A DNA stretch of 64,000 nt from Clostridia bacterium. Lineage in GTDB: Bacteria > Bacillota > Clostridia > UBA1381. The translations under genes were made by a program, and so were the position numbers. Each line of letters opens with the position of its first letter. Position 1 is the stretch's first letter. Where the stretch lies: positions 1 to 64,000 of the forward strand of contig CAADTH010000018.1 in the NCBI GenBank assembly GCA_900751885.1, written 5' to 3'. The notes beneath the pieces were generated by a model. That model did not search any database and had not been told where the DNA came from. It saw only the letters and a program-made list of their open reading frames with translations. Below, in pieces: positions 1 to 8,120 of this stretch.

Positions 1-1514
1 ATTACCCCAACCAAAAGCAGTGTTGACACCACGGATTGAAACAGTCCCGCTATGGAGCCAATAAAGAACATGCTGATAATGGCAATCAGGGTTGGAAATC
101 GACCATTGCACGGCACAAAATTATTGGTAATCATTGCAATCAGCCGCTCGCGCGGTGAATCAATAATCCGGCAGCCAACAATCCCCGCGGCATTACAGCC
201 AAAGCCCATGCACATAGTAAGTGCCTGCTTTCCGCATGCACATGCCTTTTTAAAATACTTATCCAGATTAAATGCCACACGTGGAAGATATCCCAAATCC
301 TCCAATAGCGTAAACAGCGGAAAAAAAATCATCATCGGCGGAAGCATGACTGAAATCACCCACGCAAGCACTCGGTATACGCCAAGCACCAGCATTCCAT
401 GAAGCCACTCAGGTGCGTGGATAAAATGGAAAAAGTCAGTTAATCTGTCCTGTACCCAAAACAGCAGACGGGACAGTAAATCAGACGGATAATTCGCACC
501 TGTAATTGTCAGCCAGAAAATGACCGCCAAAAGAAGAAGCATAATTGGTATTCCTGTCCATTTATTGGTTAAAATCTTATCTATTTTTCTGTCCCTTTTA
601 TCATAATCCTGCTTTTTATACAGAACACATTTCTTTGCAATTGTTTCTGCGCAGAGCACAATAGAAGAAACCACACGGTCGCGGAGTGTGTCTACATCTA
701 TTTGTTGTGACTGTAAAAAAAGCTGTGCAGAGTCTGTCCCCTCTGCAATATCTTCATCGGAAAAGATATCGAATCCAATATAACTGCTCAGTGATTTTAC
801 CAGCGTTTCATCCTCATCCAAAAGCTTCAGCGCTGTCCAGCGGACATTAATGTCCTTTTCGATTTTCTCCTCTAAAACAGGACAAAGCATGGATACCGCT
901 TCCTCTACTGCGTCAGGATAACAGATGGAAGCTATCTTGTTCTTATTTTTGTTATGTACGATTTCTTCTGTGCGCTCAAGAAGCGCATCTAGTCCAATTC
1001 CGCTTCTTGCACTTGTCCCTACTACCGGTACCCCCAGCTGTTTTTCGAGCTTTTCCAGGTTAATTTCAATTTGTTTTCTCTGTGCCTCGTCAATGAGATT
1101 GACGCATACAATAACATTCGGTGTAATCTCAATGGTTTGAATGACAAGATTCAAATTCCTCTCAAGGCATGTAGCGTCACACACAACAATCACTGCATCC
1201 GGCTCACCAAAGCAGATAAAATCGCGTGCCACCTCCTCCTCAGCAGAATGCGCCATCAGAGAATAGGTCCCAGGCAAATCGACCAGAATATATGTTTCTC
1301 CATTGTACTCACATTTTCCCTGCGCATTTGTCACCGTTTTACCAGGCCAGTTACCCGTATGCTGGTTCATCCCAGTCAACTCATTGAACACTGTGCTCTT
1401 TCCCACATTTGGATTTCCCGCAAGGGCAATCACATGGTCATTTGGACTGTCCTTCTCAATCGCAAGTCCCTCATCGACCGCTCCATGCCCTGTTGCCGCT
1501 TTTGTCAGTCCCAT
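1..1514 (-). CDS. feoB: Ferrous iron transporter FeoB (3' end cut by window)
   Basis: Membrane Fe2+ transporter with an N-terminal GTPase. Translating leftward from ATG 1514 gives GNPNVGKS (G1, residues 33-40), DLPG (G3, 79-82) and NLID (G4, 139-142), followed by the helical linker and the first transmembrane segments, including a GFGCNAAG stretch typical of FeoB gates. A clear GGAG ribosome site lies just upstream. About 504 codons are visible, so the last membrane segments are missing. About 28 residues precede the G domain, a short extension. It follows feoA in the same direction with a 66-bp gap holding a hairpin, so the two form a feoAB operon. Identification is from motifs and context and is firm. 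Confidence 0.96.
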   Translation of the reverse strand, partial: MGLTKAATGHGAVDEGLAIEKDSPNDHVIALAGNPNVGKSTVFNELTGMNQHTGNWPGKTVTNAQGKCEYNGETYILVDLPGTYSLMAHSAEEEVARDFICFGEPDAVIVVCDATCLERNLNLVIQTIEITPNVIVCVNLIDEAQRKQIEINLEKLEKQLGVPVVGTSARSGIGLDALLERTEEIVHNKNKNKIASICYPDAVEEAVSMLCPVLEEKIEKDINVRWTALKLLDEDETLVKSLSSYIGFDIFSDEDIAEGTDSAQLFLQSQQIDVDTLRDRVVSSIVLCAETIAKKCVLYKKQDYDKRDRKIDKILTNKWTGIPIMLLLLAVIFWLTITGANYPSDLLSRLLFWVQDRLTDFFHFIHAPEWLHGMLVLGVYRVLAWVISVMLPPMMIFFPLFTLLEDLGYLPRVAFNLDKYFKKACACGKQALTMCMGFGCNAAGIVGCRIIDSPRERLIAMITNNFVPCNGRFPTLIAIISMFFIGSIAGLFQSVVSTLLLVGV

Positions 1515-1546
1515 TCACATCATCTCCTTTTTCGGTTTTTATGTAA

Positions 1547-1566
1547 TTCCGGAGTCTCCTCCGGAA
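1547..1566 (-). other. Intercistronic hairpin between feoA and feoB
   Basis: A perfect 8-bp stem, TTCCGGAG / CTCCGGAA, with a 4-nt loop lies in the feoA-feoB gap. No T-run follows on the transcribed strand, so it is more likely an mRNA-stability or processing element than a terminator. Confidence 0.5.
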
Positions 1567-1580
1567 CAGAATATGTCGCA

Positions 1581-1820
1581 TTACTGCAAAATCCGAACAA
1601 CGACGCCGGAAGAATCCTCCGCGCGAAGCGCAATCACCGCGCCGCGGATTAAGTACGCAACCGGATCACCAGCAGGACTTTTTTGCAGACACTCAATGTC
1701 TGTGCCTTCGATAAGCCCGATATCCAAAAGTCTCCTGCGCATACTTCCAGTGGAGGAAAGTGACTCTACGCGTGCGAAATGCCCTTCCCCCAAATGATTT
1801 AATGTATCAATTGTATTCAT
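1581..1820 (-). CDS. feoA: FeoA, SH3-like partner of FeoB
   Basis: Small cytoplasmic protein of 79 residues that supports FeoB in ferrous iron uptake. The sequence has the FeoA pattern: a GEGHFARV strand near residue 11, MRRRLLDIGLIEGT in the middle, and VAYLIRGAVIALR near the C-terminus. Length matches the family (75-85). It is the first gene of the leftward feoAB unit. A TATGAT -10 (1836-1841) and an inverted repeat lie between it and the divergent DtxR-type gene, which suggests iron-dependent control. Confidence 0.95.
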   Translation of the reverse strand: MNTIDTLNHLGEGHFARVESLSSTGSMRRRLLDIGLIEGTDIECLQKSPAGDPVAYLIRGAVIALRAEDSSGVVVRILQ

Positions 1821-1835
1821 AAATAAGCTCCCCTT

Positions 1836-1874
1836 ATCATACTAATTTCAGTAGGGATTTTTTAAGTTTCCCTA
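1836..1874 (-). promoter_or_regulatory. Candidate feoAB promoter with operator-like inverted repeat
   Basis: Reading leftward, TATGAT (1836-1841) sits 18 bp from a weak -35 TTAAAA (1860-1865). The -35 is bracketed by a perfect inverted repeat TAGGGA (1852-1857) and TCCCTA (1869-1874) with an 11-bp spacer. Its position between feoA and a DtxR-family gene makes it a plausible metal-regulator operator. It does not match the classic DtxR or MntR consensus, so this is inference. Confidence 0.4.
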
Positions 1875-1924
1875 TCCTAACATATGTATCAGCATGGGAA
1901 TGTGTTACCGCTTTGGAGGAAGAA

Positions 1925-2365
1925 ATGAAGGAAAATGACTTTTATACGCTCAAGGGATATGAACAAAAATACCACAATAAAATTACGGGCTCTATGGAAG
2001 ACTATCTGGAGATGATTTGCCGCTGTGCAGAGTCAGAGAACACTGTGCGCATCAACACCCTTGCCAAACGCTTGAATGTCCGCCCATCCTCTGCGTCAAA
2101 AATGGTAACTCACTTAAAGGAGGAGGGACTTGTGGAATTTGAGCGCTACAGCACCGTCCGCCCGACAAAAAAGGGCTGGGAGCTGGGAGAGTATCTTTTA
2201 TACCGTCATGCACTATTGCATCGTTTTTTCTGCTTTATCAACCGTTCTGACTGTGAAATAGAGCAAGTGGAACAGATTGAACACTATATTGACCGGCGCA
2301 CGATTAAAAATATGGAAAGCCTTCTTGACAAAATGCAGCTTCTGCGCGCAGATGGAACGCTATAA
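1925..2365 (+). CDS. DtxR/MntR-family metal-dependent regulator
   Basis: A 146-residue transcription factor with an N-terminal winged helix-turn-helix (SMEDYLEMICRC, then RINTLAKRLNVRPSSASKMVTHL, about residues 22-63) and a helical metal-binding/dimerisation domain rich in His, Glu and Cys (HALLHRFF, EQVEQIEHYI). No SH3-like third domain, as in MntR-type members. ATG 1925 is chosen because GGAGGA (1915-1920) sits properly before it; an upstream in-frame TTG at 1913 overlaps that site. It is divergent from feoAB and so probably controls iron uptake, although manganese sensing cannot be excluded from sequence. Confidence 0.88.
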   Translation: MKENDFYTLKGYEQKYHNKITGSMEDYLEMICRCAESENTVRINTLAKRLNVRPSSASKMVTHLKEEGLVEFERYSTVRPTKKGWELGEYLLYRHALLHRFFCFINRSDCEIEQVEQIEHYIDRRTIKNMESLLDKMQLLRADGTL

Positions 2366-2392
2366 CAGGGACTTTTTATGTCCCTGTTTTTC
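2365..2392 (+). terminator. Rho-independent terminator after the DtxR-type gene
   Basis: Stem ACAGGGAC / GTCCCTGT with a 7-nt loop and a following T-run; it overlaps the stop codon. Confidence 0.85.
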
Positions 2393-2401
2393 TATATTCC
2401 A

Positions 2402-2430
2402 TTGCAAATCCGGCGGGAAACTGGTATAAT
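2402..2430 (+). promoter_or_regulatory. Sigma-A promoter of coaBC
   Basis: TTGCAA (2402-2407), 17-bp spacer, TATAAT (2425-2430). About 31 bp separate the -10 from the coaBC start. Confidence 0.85.
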
Positions 2431-2461
2431 AAATGGTAAAGAACACAAAGGAGGAATCCCT

Positions 2462-3658
2462 ATGCTAGAGGGCAAGACAATCCTTTTGGGCGTGACGGGA
2501 AGCATCGCCGCATACAAGGCGGCGAACCTTGCCAGTATGCTCAAAAAACAGCATGCCGACGTCCATGTCGTAATGACAGCGAACGCGGCGCATTTTATTC
2601 ATCCAATCACCTTTGAGACACTGACAGGGAATAAATGCCTGACAGATACCTTTGATCGAAATTTTACCTTCGAGGTCGAGCACATCTCCCTTGCCAAGCG
2701 CGCAGATTTTGTATTGATTGCGCCAGCATCCGCCAATGTGATTGGAAAAATCGCATCAGGGATTGCTGACGATATGCTGACCACCACCATTATGGCGTGT
2801 ACCTGCGAAAAGGCAATCTCCCCTGCAATGAATACCAACATGTATCAAAATCCAATCGTACAGGATAATTTAAAGAAGCTCAAACAATACGGATACCACA
2901 TCATTGAGCCTGCGGTAGGACGTCTTGCATGTGGGGATACCGGTGCGGGAAAGATGCCGCCGGAGGACATGCTCCTTGAGACCGTTTTGTATGCGGCGGC
3001 AAAGGAAAAGGATCTGAAGGGCATGAGTGTACTGGTGACCGCCGGCGCCACTCAGGAGGCAATCGATCCGGTGCGTTACCTGACCAACCACTCGACTGGA
3101 AAAATGGGGTACGCCCTGGCACGCGCAGCGGCAATGCGCGGTGCAAAGGTTACACTGATATCTGGGAAAACTGCCCTTGCCGCGCCGCAGTTTGTGAAAG
3201 TGATTGATGTCACATCCGCAGAGGATATGTTTCAGGCGGTAAAGCGTGAAATGAACCATCAGGATATCATCATCAAAGCGGCGGCTGTAGCGGACTACAC
3301 GCCGCTTCAGGCATCAGAGGAAAAGATAAAAAAATCAGACGGGGAAATGTCTCTGCCGCTCGGGCGCACGACTGATATTCTCTCTTATCTCGGCGAGCAC
3401 AAAAGGGACGGACAATTTTTGTGCGGATTTTCTATGGAGACAGAGCATGTCATAGGGCATTCAAGAGAAAAACTGAAAAGGAAAAACGCGGATTTAATCT
3501 GTGCGAACAGCCTGCGCACAGAGGGCGCGGGCTTTGCGGGGGACACAAATATTTTGACCTTGATTGACACAGAAAACGAGCTTTCGCTCGAAAAGCTGTC
3601 AAAGGAGGATGCCGCCCACCGGGTACTTGACCGCATTTTAGAGTTACGCGCAAAATAA
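2462..3658 (+). CDS. coaBC: Bifunctional phosphopantothenoylcysteine decarboxylase/synthetase CoaBC
   Basis: Catalyses two coenzyme A steps: CTP-dependent joining of 4'-phosphopantothenate to cysteine, then FMN-dependent decarboxylation to 4'-phosphopantetheine. The 398-residue protein has the flavoprotein CoaC half first (GVTGSIAAYK near 10-19, catalytic His74, PAMNTNM at 121-127, LACGDTGAGK with Cys157) and the CoaB half from about 187 (VLVTAGATQEAIDPVRYLTN, then STGKMG). ATG 2462 follows AAAGGAGGA and is preferred over an in-frame ATG 28 codons upstream that lies before the promoter -10. It is a single-gene unit with its own promoter and terminator. Confidence 0.97.
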   Translation: MLEGKTILLGVTGSIAAYKAANLASMLKKQHADVHVVMTANAAHFIHPITFETLTGNKCLTDTFDRNFTFEVEHISLAKRADFVLIAPASANVIGKIASGIADDMLTTTIMACTCEKAISPAMNTNMYQNPIVQDNLKKLKQYGYHIIEPAVGRLACGDTGAGKMPPEDMLLETVLYAAAKEKDLKGMSVLVTAGATQEAIDPVRYLTNHSTGKMGYALARAAAMRGAKVTLISGKTALAAPQFVKVIDVTSAEDMFQAVKREMNHQDIIIKAAAVADYTPLQASEEKIKKSDGEMSLPLGRTTDILSYLGEHKRDGQFLCGFSMETEHVIGHSREKLKRKNADLICANSLRTEGAGFAGDTNILTLIDTENELSLEKLSKEDAAHRVLDRILELRAK

Positions 3659-3712
3659 AAAAAGGACGCTTCTAAGTGCTTCTATATAGAAGCATTCGAA
3701 GCGTCCTTTTTT
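3657..3712. terminator. Bidirectional terminator between coaBC and the XRE-desulfoferrodoxin gene
   Basis: Outer stem GGACGCTTC (3664-3672) / GAAGCGTCC (3698-3706) flanked by A-run and T-run, with a second inner hairpin TGCTTCTATATAGAAGCA. It can end both convergent genes. Confidence 0.85.
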
Positions 3713-3720
3713 ATGAACCA

Positions 3721-4314
3721 TTAAAATGAATTCTTTTCTTTCCTCCATAACCCATGCTCACTGCAGTACAAATACAAATCAGCGCGCGGAATTCTTGGAA
3801 TACGCACACAGGCATCCTGCTCCGGATACAGCTTCACCACCAGCACCCTGTCATAAGAGACACTTGCAATAAAGCTTAAATAATGCGACTTTGTCATCTC
3901 ATGCGGCACAGTAATATAATACTCATTTTCTACCTCCTGAACATGCATCTCATGCGGCGGCTCCTCCTTTTGTGCCTTTAAAGCCGTAAGCCTTCTTCCA
4001 CAGCATGAGACATCCATTTTTCCTGTCCCCCACAGAATATTTCCGCATGCCGGACAAACATAAAATTGTATTTGCTTCATATTTCCTGCCCCTCTCTCGC
4101 CTTCTTCTAATTCTCCCGACAAAATTTGCTCAATGTTGACTCCTAACAGAGCAGAAAGCTCATATAAAAGTGAAACGTCCGGACATCCAAGCCCACGCTC
4201 CCATTTTGAAATGGTTCTATCACTCAAATTCATCGCGTCAGCAAGCTGTTTTTGGGTCATCTGTTTCTCTTTTCTCAACGCGAAAATAAGCTTGCCGATT
4301 TTACTATAATCCAT
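3721..4314 (-). CDS. XRE-type HTH regulator fused to a desulfoferrodoxin-like (superoxide reductase) module
   Basis: 197 residues in three parts. (1) XRE helix-turn-helix at about 5-60 (QKQLADAMNLSDRTISKWERG). (2) A desulforedoxin-like iron ribbon with Cys87, Cys90, Cys104, Cys105 (CPACGN then SCCGRRL), the spacing of desulfoferrodoxin centre I. (3) A superoxide reductase-like domain with His124, His138, His144, Cys184 and His187 (MHVQE, PHEMTKSHY, YCSEHGLW), matching the four His and one Cys that bind centre II iron. The Glu before the first His is kept (E122), but the catalytic Lys of superoxide reductases is Met123. Inference: a redox- or superoxide-sensing regulator rather than an efficient enzyme. 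ATG 4314 follows AGAGGTGAGAGG; in-frame codons further upstream lie in the leader. Confidence 0.85.
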   Translation of the reverse strand: MDYSKIGKLIFALRKEKQMTQKQLADAMNLSDRTISKWERGLGCPDVSLLYELSALLGVNIEQILSGELEEGERGAGNMKQIQFYVCPACGNILWGTGKMDVSCCGRRLTALKAQKEEPPHEMHVQEVENEYYITVPHEMTKSHYLSFIASVSYDRVLVVKLYPEQDACVRIPRIPRADLYLYCSEHGLWRKEKNSF

Positions 4315-4345
4315 CCTCTCACCTCTTTCATTTAAGCTCTCACTT

Positions 4346-4374
4346 ATCATACCCTCTTTTTTTCTTCGTGACAA
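4346..4374 (-). promoter_or_regulatory. Sigma-A promoter of the XRE-desulfoferrodoxin gene
   Basis: Leftward: TTGTCA (4369-4374), 17-bp spacer, TATGAT (4346-4351). The start codon is about 32 bp downstream. Confidence 0.7.
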
Positions 4375-4412
4375 CAAACGGTTCGTAGAGTTTTCACTTC
4401 ATACAGCTATGT

Positions 4413-4443
4413 AAAAAGCATGGGCAATCTGCCCATGCTTTTA
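4413..4443 (-). terminator. Terminator after the nucleoside kinase gene
   Basis: Stem AAAAGCATGGGCA / TGCCCATGCTTTT with a 3-nt loop, directly after the stop codon of the leftward gene. Confidence 0.85.
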
Positions 4444-5910
4444 TCAATAGGAAAAGGAACCGCCGCCGATAAATTCGCGGATAATCGACGTAGTCGGTAC
4501 CAACTTATCGCTGATACTGGCAAACCAGTCAAGCGTATTCATCAGACGCTTCGCTGGAAAATAGTATGGGCTCTCCGGTCCGACCTGCTGAAGAAGCGGC
4601 ATGATATACGGCTTAAACAGGGAAAACTCATAAATAAGCGCCGTGTTAAAAATACAGTCTGCCTTCTCGTCATATCCAAAGATGTTTTTCACCTCGCCGC
4701 GCTGAACGGACGGCCACATCTGGAACGTGTTTTCCGCACTGCTGGAACGAAACTTAAAGTCACGCACCATCCGCCGTACCAGGCGAATATCAGAGGTCGC
4801 AACCGGATTGTAATTGTCATAGTTGAGGTCAATTAAAGGAGAGCAGTAAATCTTATACTTGCTTCTGCTGTCCACAAGATAACTCAATCGTTCGTTAAGC
4901 GCGTGGATTCCCTCCACAATGAGCACACTTCCCTCATCCAAGCGGAGCTTTCTCCCCTTTTCCTCCCGTTTGCCTGTGTGAAAATTAAACACCGGAATCT
5001 CTGCCTCCCCACCCTTGATGAGAAGCTCCAGATGGCGGTTAAAAAGCTCATAATCGAGCGCCTCCAAGTCCTCAAAATTATAGCTCCCATCTGGATTTCT
5101 CGGCGCCTGGTCGCGGTTTAGAAAATAGTCATCCAGTGAGATATTGATTGGATGCAGCTCGTTGACGCGAAGATGGATATGAAGCTTTTTCGAAAAGGTC
5201 GTTTTTCCGGAGGAGGACGGACCTGTGACAAGCACCACCTTCAAATTTGGCTGCCGCATTTTAATTTCATCGGCAATCTTAGAAAAGCGCTTTTCATGCA
5301 GTGCCTCCTGAATGTTAATCATGTCGCCCAGATACTCTGACTTTACGACCTCATTCAAATCAGCAATGTCGTGAATTCCCAAAATATCTCCCCACACACG
5401 CGACTGATCAATCGCTTTCATCAAATGCTCGCTGGTTCGATATGGATTGATTTGCCCATTCGTCGTATAATTTGGGTATGTGAGAATAAAACCGCCCTCG
5501 CGGTACTCCAATTCAAACTTCTCGATTACACCCGTCCTAACTGCCAAAACGCCCTTCAAAAAGATACATTTATCCTCGTCAATATAATAATGATTCTCTT
5601 CCCTTCTGTGAATCATCAAATTTTGTTTGACAATCGCCTTCATTTCCTCCCGAAGCCGCAAAATCGCACTGTCACCGAAGAGCGTATCTGTCCGAACCTC
5701 GCAGAAGGTGGATTTGTTGATGGAACGGTGAAGCCTTAGAACCATATCCGGATACAGCCGTTTAAACGCAGTCACTAGGATTAAAAACAGGGTATGCCGG
5801 TACACATAAAATCCCTCCTGCGTGTCGATACCAATCAGCTGGGCGTCCTCTGTCAATTCACGGTTCAAATCGAAAATTTCATTCCCGACCCGCATTGCAA
5901 GTGCTTTCAT
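4444..5910 (-). CDS. Uridine kinase-family nucleoside kinase with ThrRS-like N-terminal domain
   Basis: 488-residue ATP-dependent kinase of the uridine kinase/phosphoribulokinase fold. P-loop GPSSSGKTT at 230-238, LDDYF substrate motif soon after, and VLIVEGIHALN further on. The N-terminal half resembles the second additional domain of threonyl-tRNA synthetase (LYPDMVLRLHRSINKSTFCEV, about 52-72). Related proteins usually begin with a TGS domain and reach about 550 residues; here the TGS part is absent. ATG 5910 overlaps the hemZ stop codon as ATGA and follows GGAAG at proper spacing, which supports translational coupling and this start. True substrate is unknown; uridine or another nucleoside is likely. 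Confidence 0.85.
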   Translation of the reverse strand: MKALAMRVGNEIFDLNRELTEDAQLIGIDTQEGFYVYRHTLFLILVTAFKRLYPDMVLRLHRSINKSTFCEVRTDTLFGDSAILRLREEMKAIVKQNLMIHRREENHYYIDEDKCIFLKGVLAVRTGVIEKFELEYREGGFILTYPNYTTNGQINPYRTSEHLMKAIDQSRVWGDILGIHDIADLNEVVKSEYLGDMINIQEALHEKRFSKIADEIKMRQPNLKVVLVTGPSSSGKTTFSKKLHIHLRVNELHPINISLDDYFLNRDQAPRNPDGSYNFEDLEALDYELFNRHLELLIKGGEAEIPVFNFHTGKREEKGRKLRLDEGSVLIVEGIHALNERLSYLVDSRSKYKIYCSPLIDLNYDNYNPVATSDIRLVRRMVRDFKFRSSSAENTFQMWPSVQRGEVKNIFGYDEKADCIFNTALIYEFSLFKPYIMPLLQQVGPESPYYFPAKRLMNTLDWFASISDKLVPTTSIIREFIGGGSFSY

Positions 5911-7364
5911 ACATTGTTCTTCCTTTCTGCCCAAATGTCAAGGACATCGTCCTTCCTCTTTAAAATTTCATCAAACCGCCGGATATATTCACAAGGATCC
6001 TTGAAATTGAAAATCCTCTCAATGCGGTCACCCATCACAAGCTTTGTAGACGCACCGCCGCCGAGCGCCAAAATCGTCTGTACTTCTTCCATGATATTCA
6101 CATTATACCGGCTAATATGCCCCTGTTTTGCATATCCCACGTTCTCGAGATTGCCGACCATGTTTTTCTGCCGGTACATGTAATAGGGGAAATATCCTTC
6201 CTCCTTCATGCGCTTTTGTGTATAAGAGAGCATGGTTTCTGCATCCTTCGCGCCTGTCAGTACGATATCGGAAAACCGAAGCGCCGCCGCGCGCTTGACA
6301 CACATAGTATGTACTGTGATATTCTCTGGCTCAAGTGAAATCACCTCTTCCATACTCGACTCAAACATCGCAGGCGTCTCATCAGGAAGCCCTGCAATCA
6401 AATCCATATTGATGGTTCCAAAGCCTGCTTCCCTCGCAATGGAAAACGCCGTTTTGATTTCTTCCGGCGTATGTGCGCGCCCAATTTTATCCAAAGTTTC
6501 TTGATTCATTGTCTGTGGATTGATGCTCACGCGGTCCACGCCGCCTTTGATTGCCGCCGCCATCTTTTCCCTTGTAATGGTATCCGGTCTTCCTGCCTCC
6601 AGAGTAAATTCGTCAAGATGCGACAAGTCAAAATGTTCATGAACCGCATCTAATACAGCGCGAAGCTGGTCCGCAGACAAAGTCGTCGGTGTGCCGCCGC
6701 CAATGTAAATCGTCTCTGGGAAAACCCCCATTTTTCTCATAATCTGTCCTGTCTTTTTGATTTCCTCCAAGAGCAGGCGCACATAATCATCCATATATTT
6801 TCCACTGACACGGATATCTGTGGATACAAAGGAGCAGTAAAGACACCGCGTTGGACAAAATGGAATCCCGATATAAATGCTCACAGAATCAGGCTGAAGC
6901 GTGCTTAAAATCTCTTTTTCGCGAAGCGCAACATCAATTGCCAAATCCAGCTTTTCCTCCTTTGTTTCATAAAGAATCCCAAGAGCCGTCTTTACCTCGT
7001 CTGGTGCCATTCCCATGTCCAAAAACTGCCGTACCACCTTTGCCGGGCGAATCCCACTCATCACACCCCATGGAAGCGGAATGTTTCTGATTTTCTGTGC
7101 GGCATGGCAAAAAGATTTCACGCAGGAGGACGTGGCTATTTTTTTTCTCATGCGCTCATCTGTCACGGGTCTGTCTATCGCAAGCTCATCACTTCCATGG
7201 TACTCCTTTCCCGCAAAATGAACTGATGTGTCCGAATGGACTCTGCCATTTTCAAAAACAAATTGATTGTCAATGGTAACATCCTCACTGTCCAAAAAAA
7301 ACAGTCTGGAAAACAGCCGCATCTCTCGCTCACATTCGTACCCTGTCTGTCTGATTGTTATCAT
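5907..7364 (-). CDS. hemZ: HemZ-type radical SAM coproporphyrinogen III dehydrogenase
   Basis: 485-residue radical SAM enzyme expected to convert coproporphyrinogen III to protoporphyrinogen IX without oxygen. The 4Fe-4S cysteines are Cys170, Cys174, Cys177 (FCPTRCLYC), followed by YIGGGTPT and the SINPQTMN region typical of the HemN/HemZ group. The N-terminal extension of about 160 residues before the cluster is the HemZ pattern. ATG 7364 follows GGGAG; earlier in-frame codons lie in the leader. Its last bases overlap the start of the kinase gene. No other haem-synthesis gene is near, so a role in another porphyrin or an unrelated radical reaction remains possible. Confidence 0.85.
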   Translation of the reverse strand: MITIRQTGYECEREMRLFSRLFFLDSEDVTIDNQFVFENGRVHSDTSVHFAGKEYHGSDELAIDRPVTDERMRKKIATSSCVKSFCHAAQKIRNIPLPWGVMSGIRPAKVVRQFLDMGMAPDEVKTALGILYETKEEKLDLAIDVALREKEILSTLQPDSVSIYIGIPFCPTRCLYCSFVSTDIRVSGKYMDDYVRLLLEEIKKTGQIMRKMGVFPETIYIGGGTPTTLSADQLRAVLDAVHEHFDLSHLDEFTLEAGRPDTITREKMAAAIKGGVDRVSINPQTMNQETLDKIGRAHTPEEIKTAFSIAREAGFGTINMDLIAGLPDETPAMFESSMEEVISLEPENITVHTMCVKRAAALRFSDIVLTGAKDAETMLSYTQKRMKEEGYFPYYMYRQKNMVGNLENVGYAKQGHISRYNVNIMEEVQTILALGGGASTKLVMGDRIERIFNFKDPCEYIRRFDEILKRKDDVLDIWAERKNNV

Positions 7365-7423
7365 AATAAAACTCCCACTCGTATTTTTGCACATTTTTTG
7401 CATTCGTAATTCTCTTTATATGA

Positions 7424-7453
7424 AAAATCCTGCAGGGCAGCTTGCCCTACAGG
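7424..7453 (-). terminator. Terminator after the MBL hydrolase gene
   Basis: Leftward: stem CCTGTAGGGCA / TGCCCTGCAGG then ATTTTTC. It separates the dnaN-MBL unit from the hemZ-kinase unit. Confidence 0.75.
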
Positions 7454-7476
7454 TCGAAACCGCCCGGTGCGATCCG

Positions 7477-8100
7477 TTATCCTTTTACATAAAAATTATA
7501 CTTTTTTTCATACCCGATTGTCGTCGCATCCCAATGTCCAGGATACACCTTAGTATCGTCCGGGAGCATATACAGCTTCTCCTTGATTGACGACTTAAGC
7601 ATATCCTCATTCCCTGTCGGAAAATCCCATCTGCCAACCTCTCGAAGGAACAGCGTATCGCCGCTAAACAAATGCCCTTCACACAGATAACAAACACCGC
7701 ATGACGTATGTCCCGGCGTCTCAATGCAGGAAAAAATCAGATTTCCACAGGAAAAGGTATCGCCGTCGGACAGCACCACATCCGCCGGCGCAACGTGAAT
7801 CGGCGATTCACACGCTGACCGCGACAGGTTAATCCCCGTGTCCTGCACATTCACATTCGCTTGTTTGCCGCATACTAGCTTTGCTCCGGTCTGCCCCCGC
7901 AGTTCATTTAATCCTGTGATATGGTCATAGTGGCAGTGGGTAATCGCGATTGCTTCGATTTGTACGCCGCAGTCTGCTGCCGCCTTCAAAATAACGTCCG
8001 CCTCAGAGCCCGGGTCAATGGCTACGGCTTTTTTCGATTCATCATACACCAAATAGCAGTTTTCATCTGTCCGAACATTTTCAAGCCTTATAATCTCCAT
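7477..8100 (-). CDS. Metallo-beta-lactamase-fold hydrolase (glyoxalase II-like)
   Basis: 207-residue cytoplasmic hydrolase with the HxHxDH metal motif (His55, His57, Asp59, His60), ETPGHTSCG with the next metal His, SGDTLF with the bridging Asp, and VYPGHWDATTIG at the end. This is the short, stand-alone glyoxalase II/YcbL-like type; the thioester or other substrate cannot be told. The usual C-terminal 'HGPxT' His is present as GHWDATT. ATG 8100 follows GGCGGAGG; the open frame continues upstream into dnaN in another register. It lies 20 bp after dnaN and is probably co-transcribed with it. Confidence 0.85.
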   Translation of the reverse strand: MEIIRLENVRTDENCYLVYDESKKAVAIDPGSEADVILKAAADCGVQIEAIAITHCHYDHITGLNELRGQTGAKLVCGKQANVNVQDTGINLSRSACESPIHVAPADVVLSDGDTFSCGNLIFSCIETPGHTSCGVCYLCEGHLFSGDTLFLREVGRWDFPTGNEDMLKSSIKEKLYMLPDDTKVYPGHWDATTIGYEKKYNFYVKG

Positions 8101-8120
8101 GCTTTCCTCCGCCTTTATCT

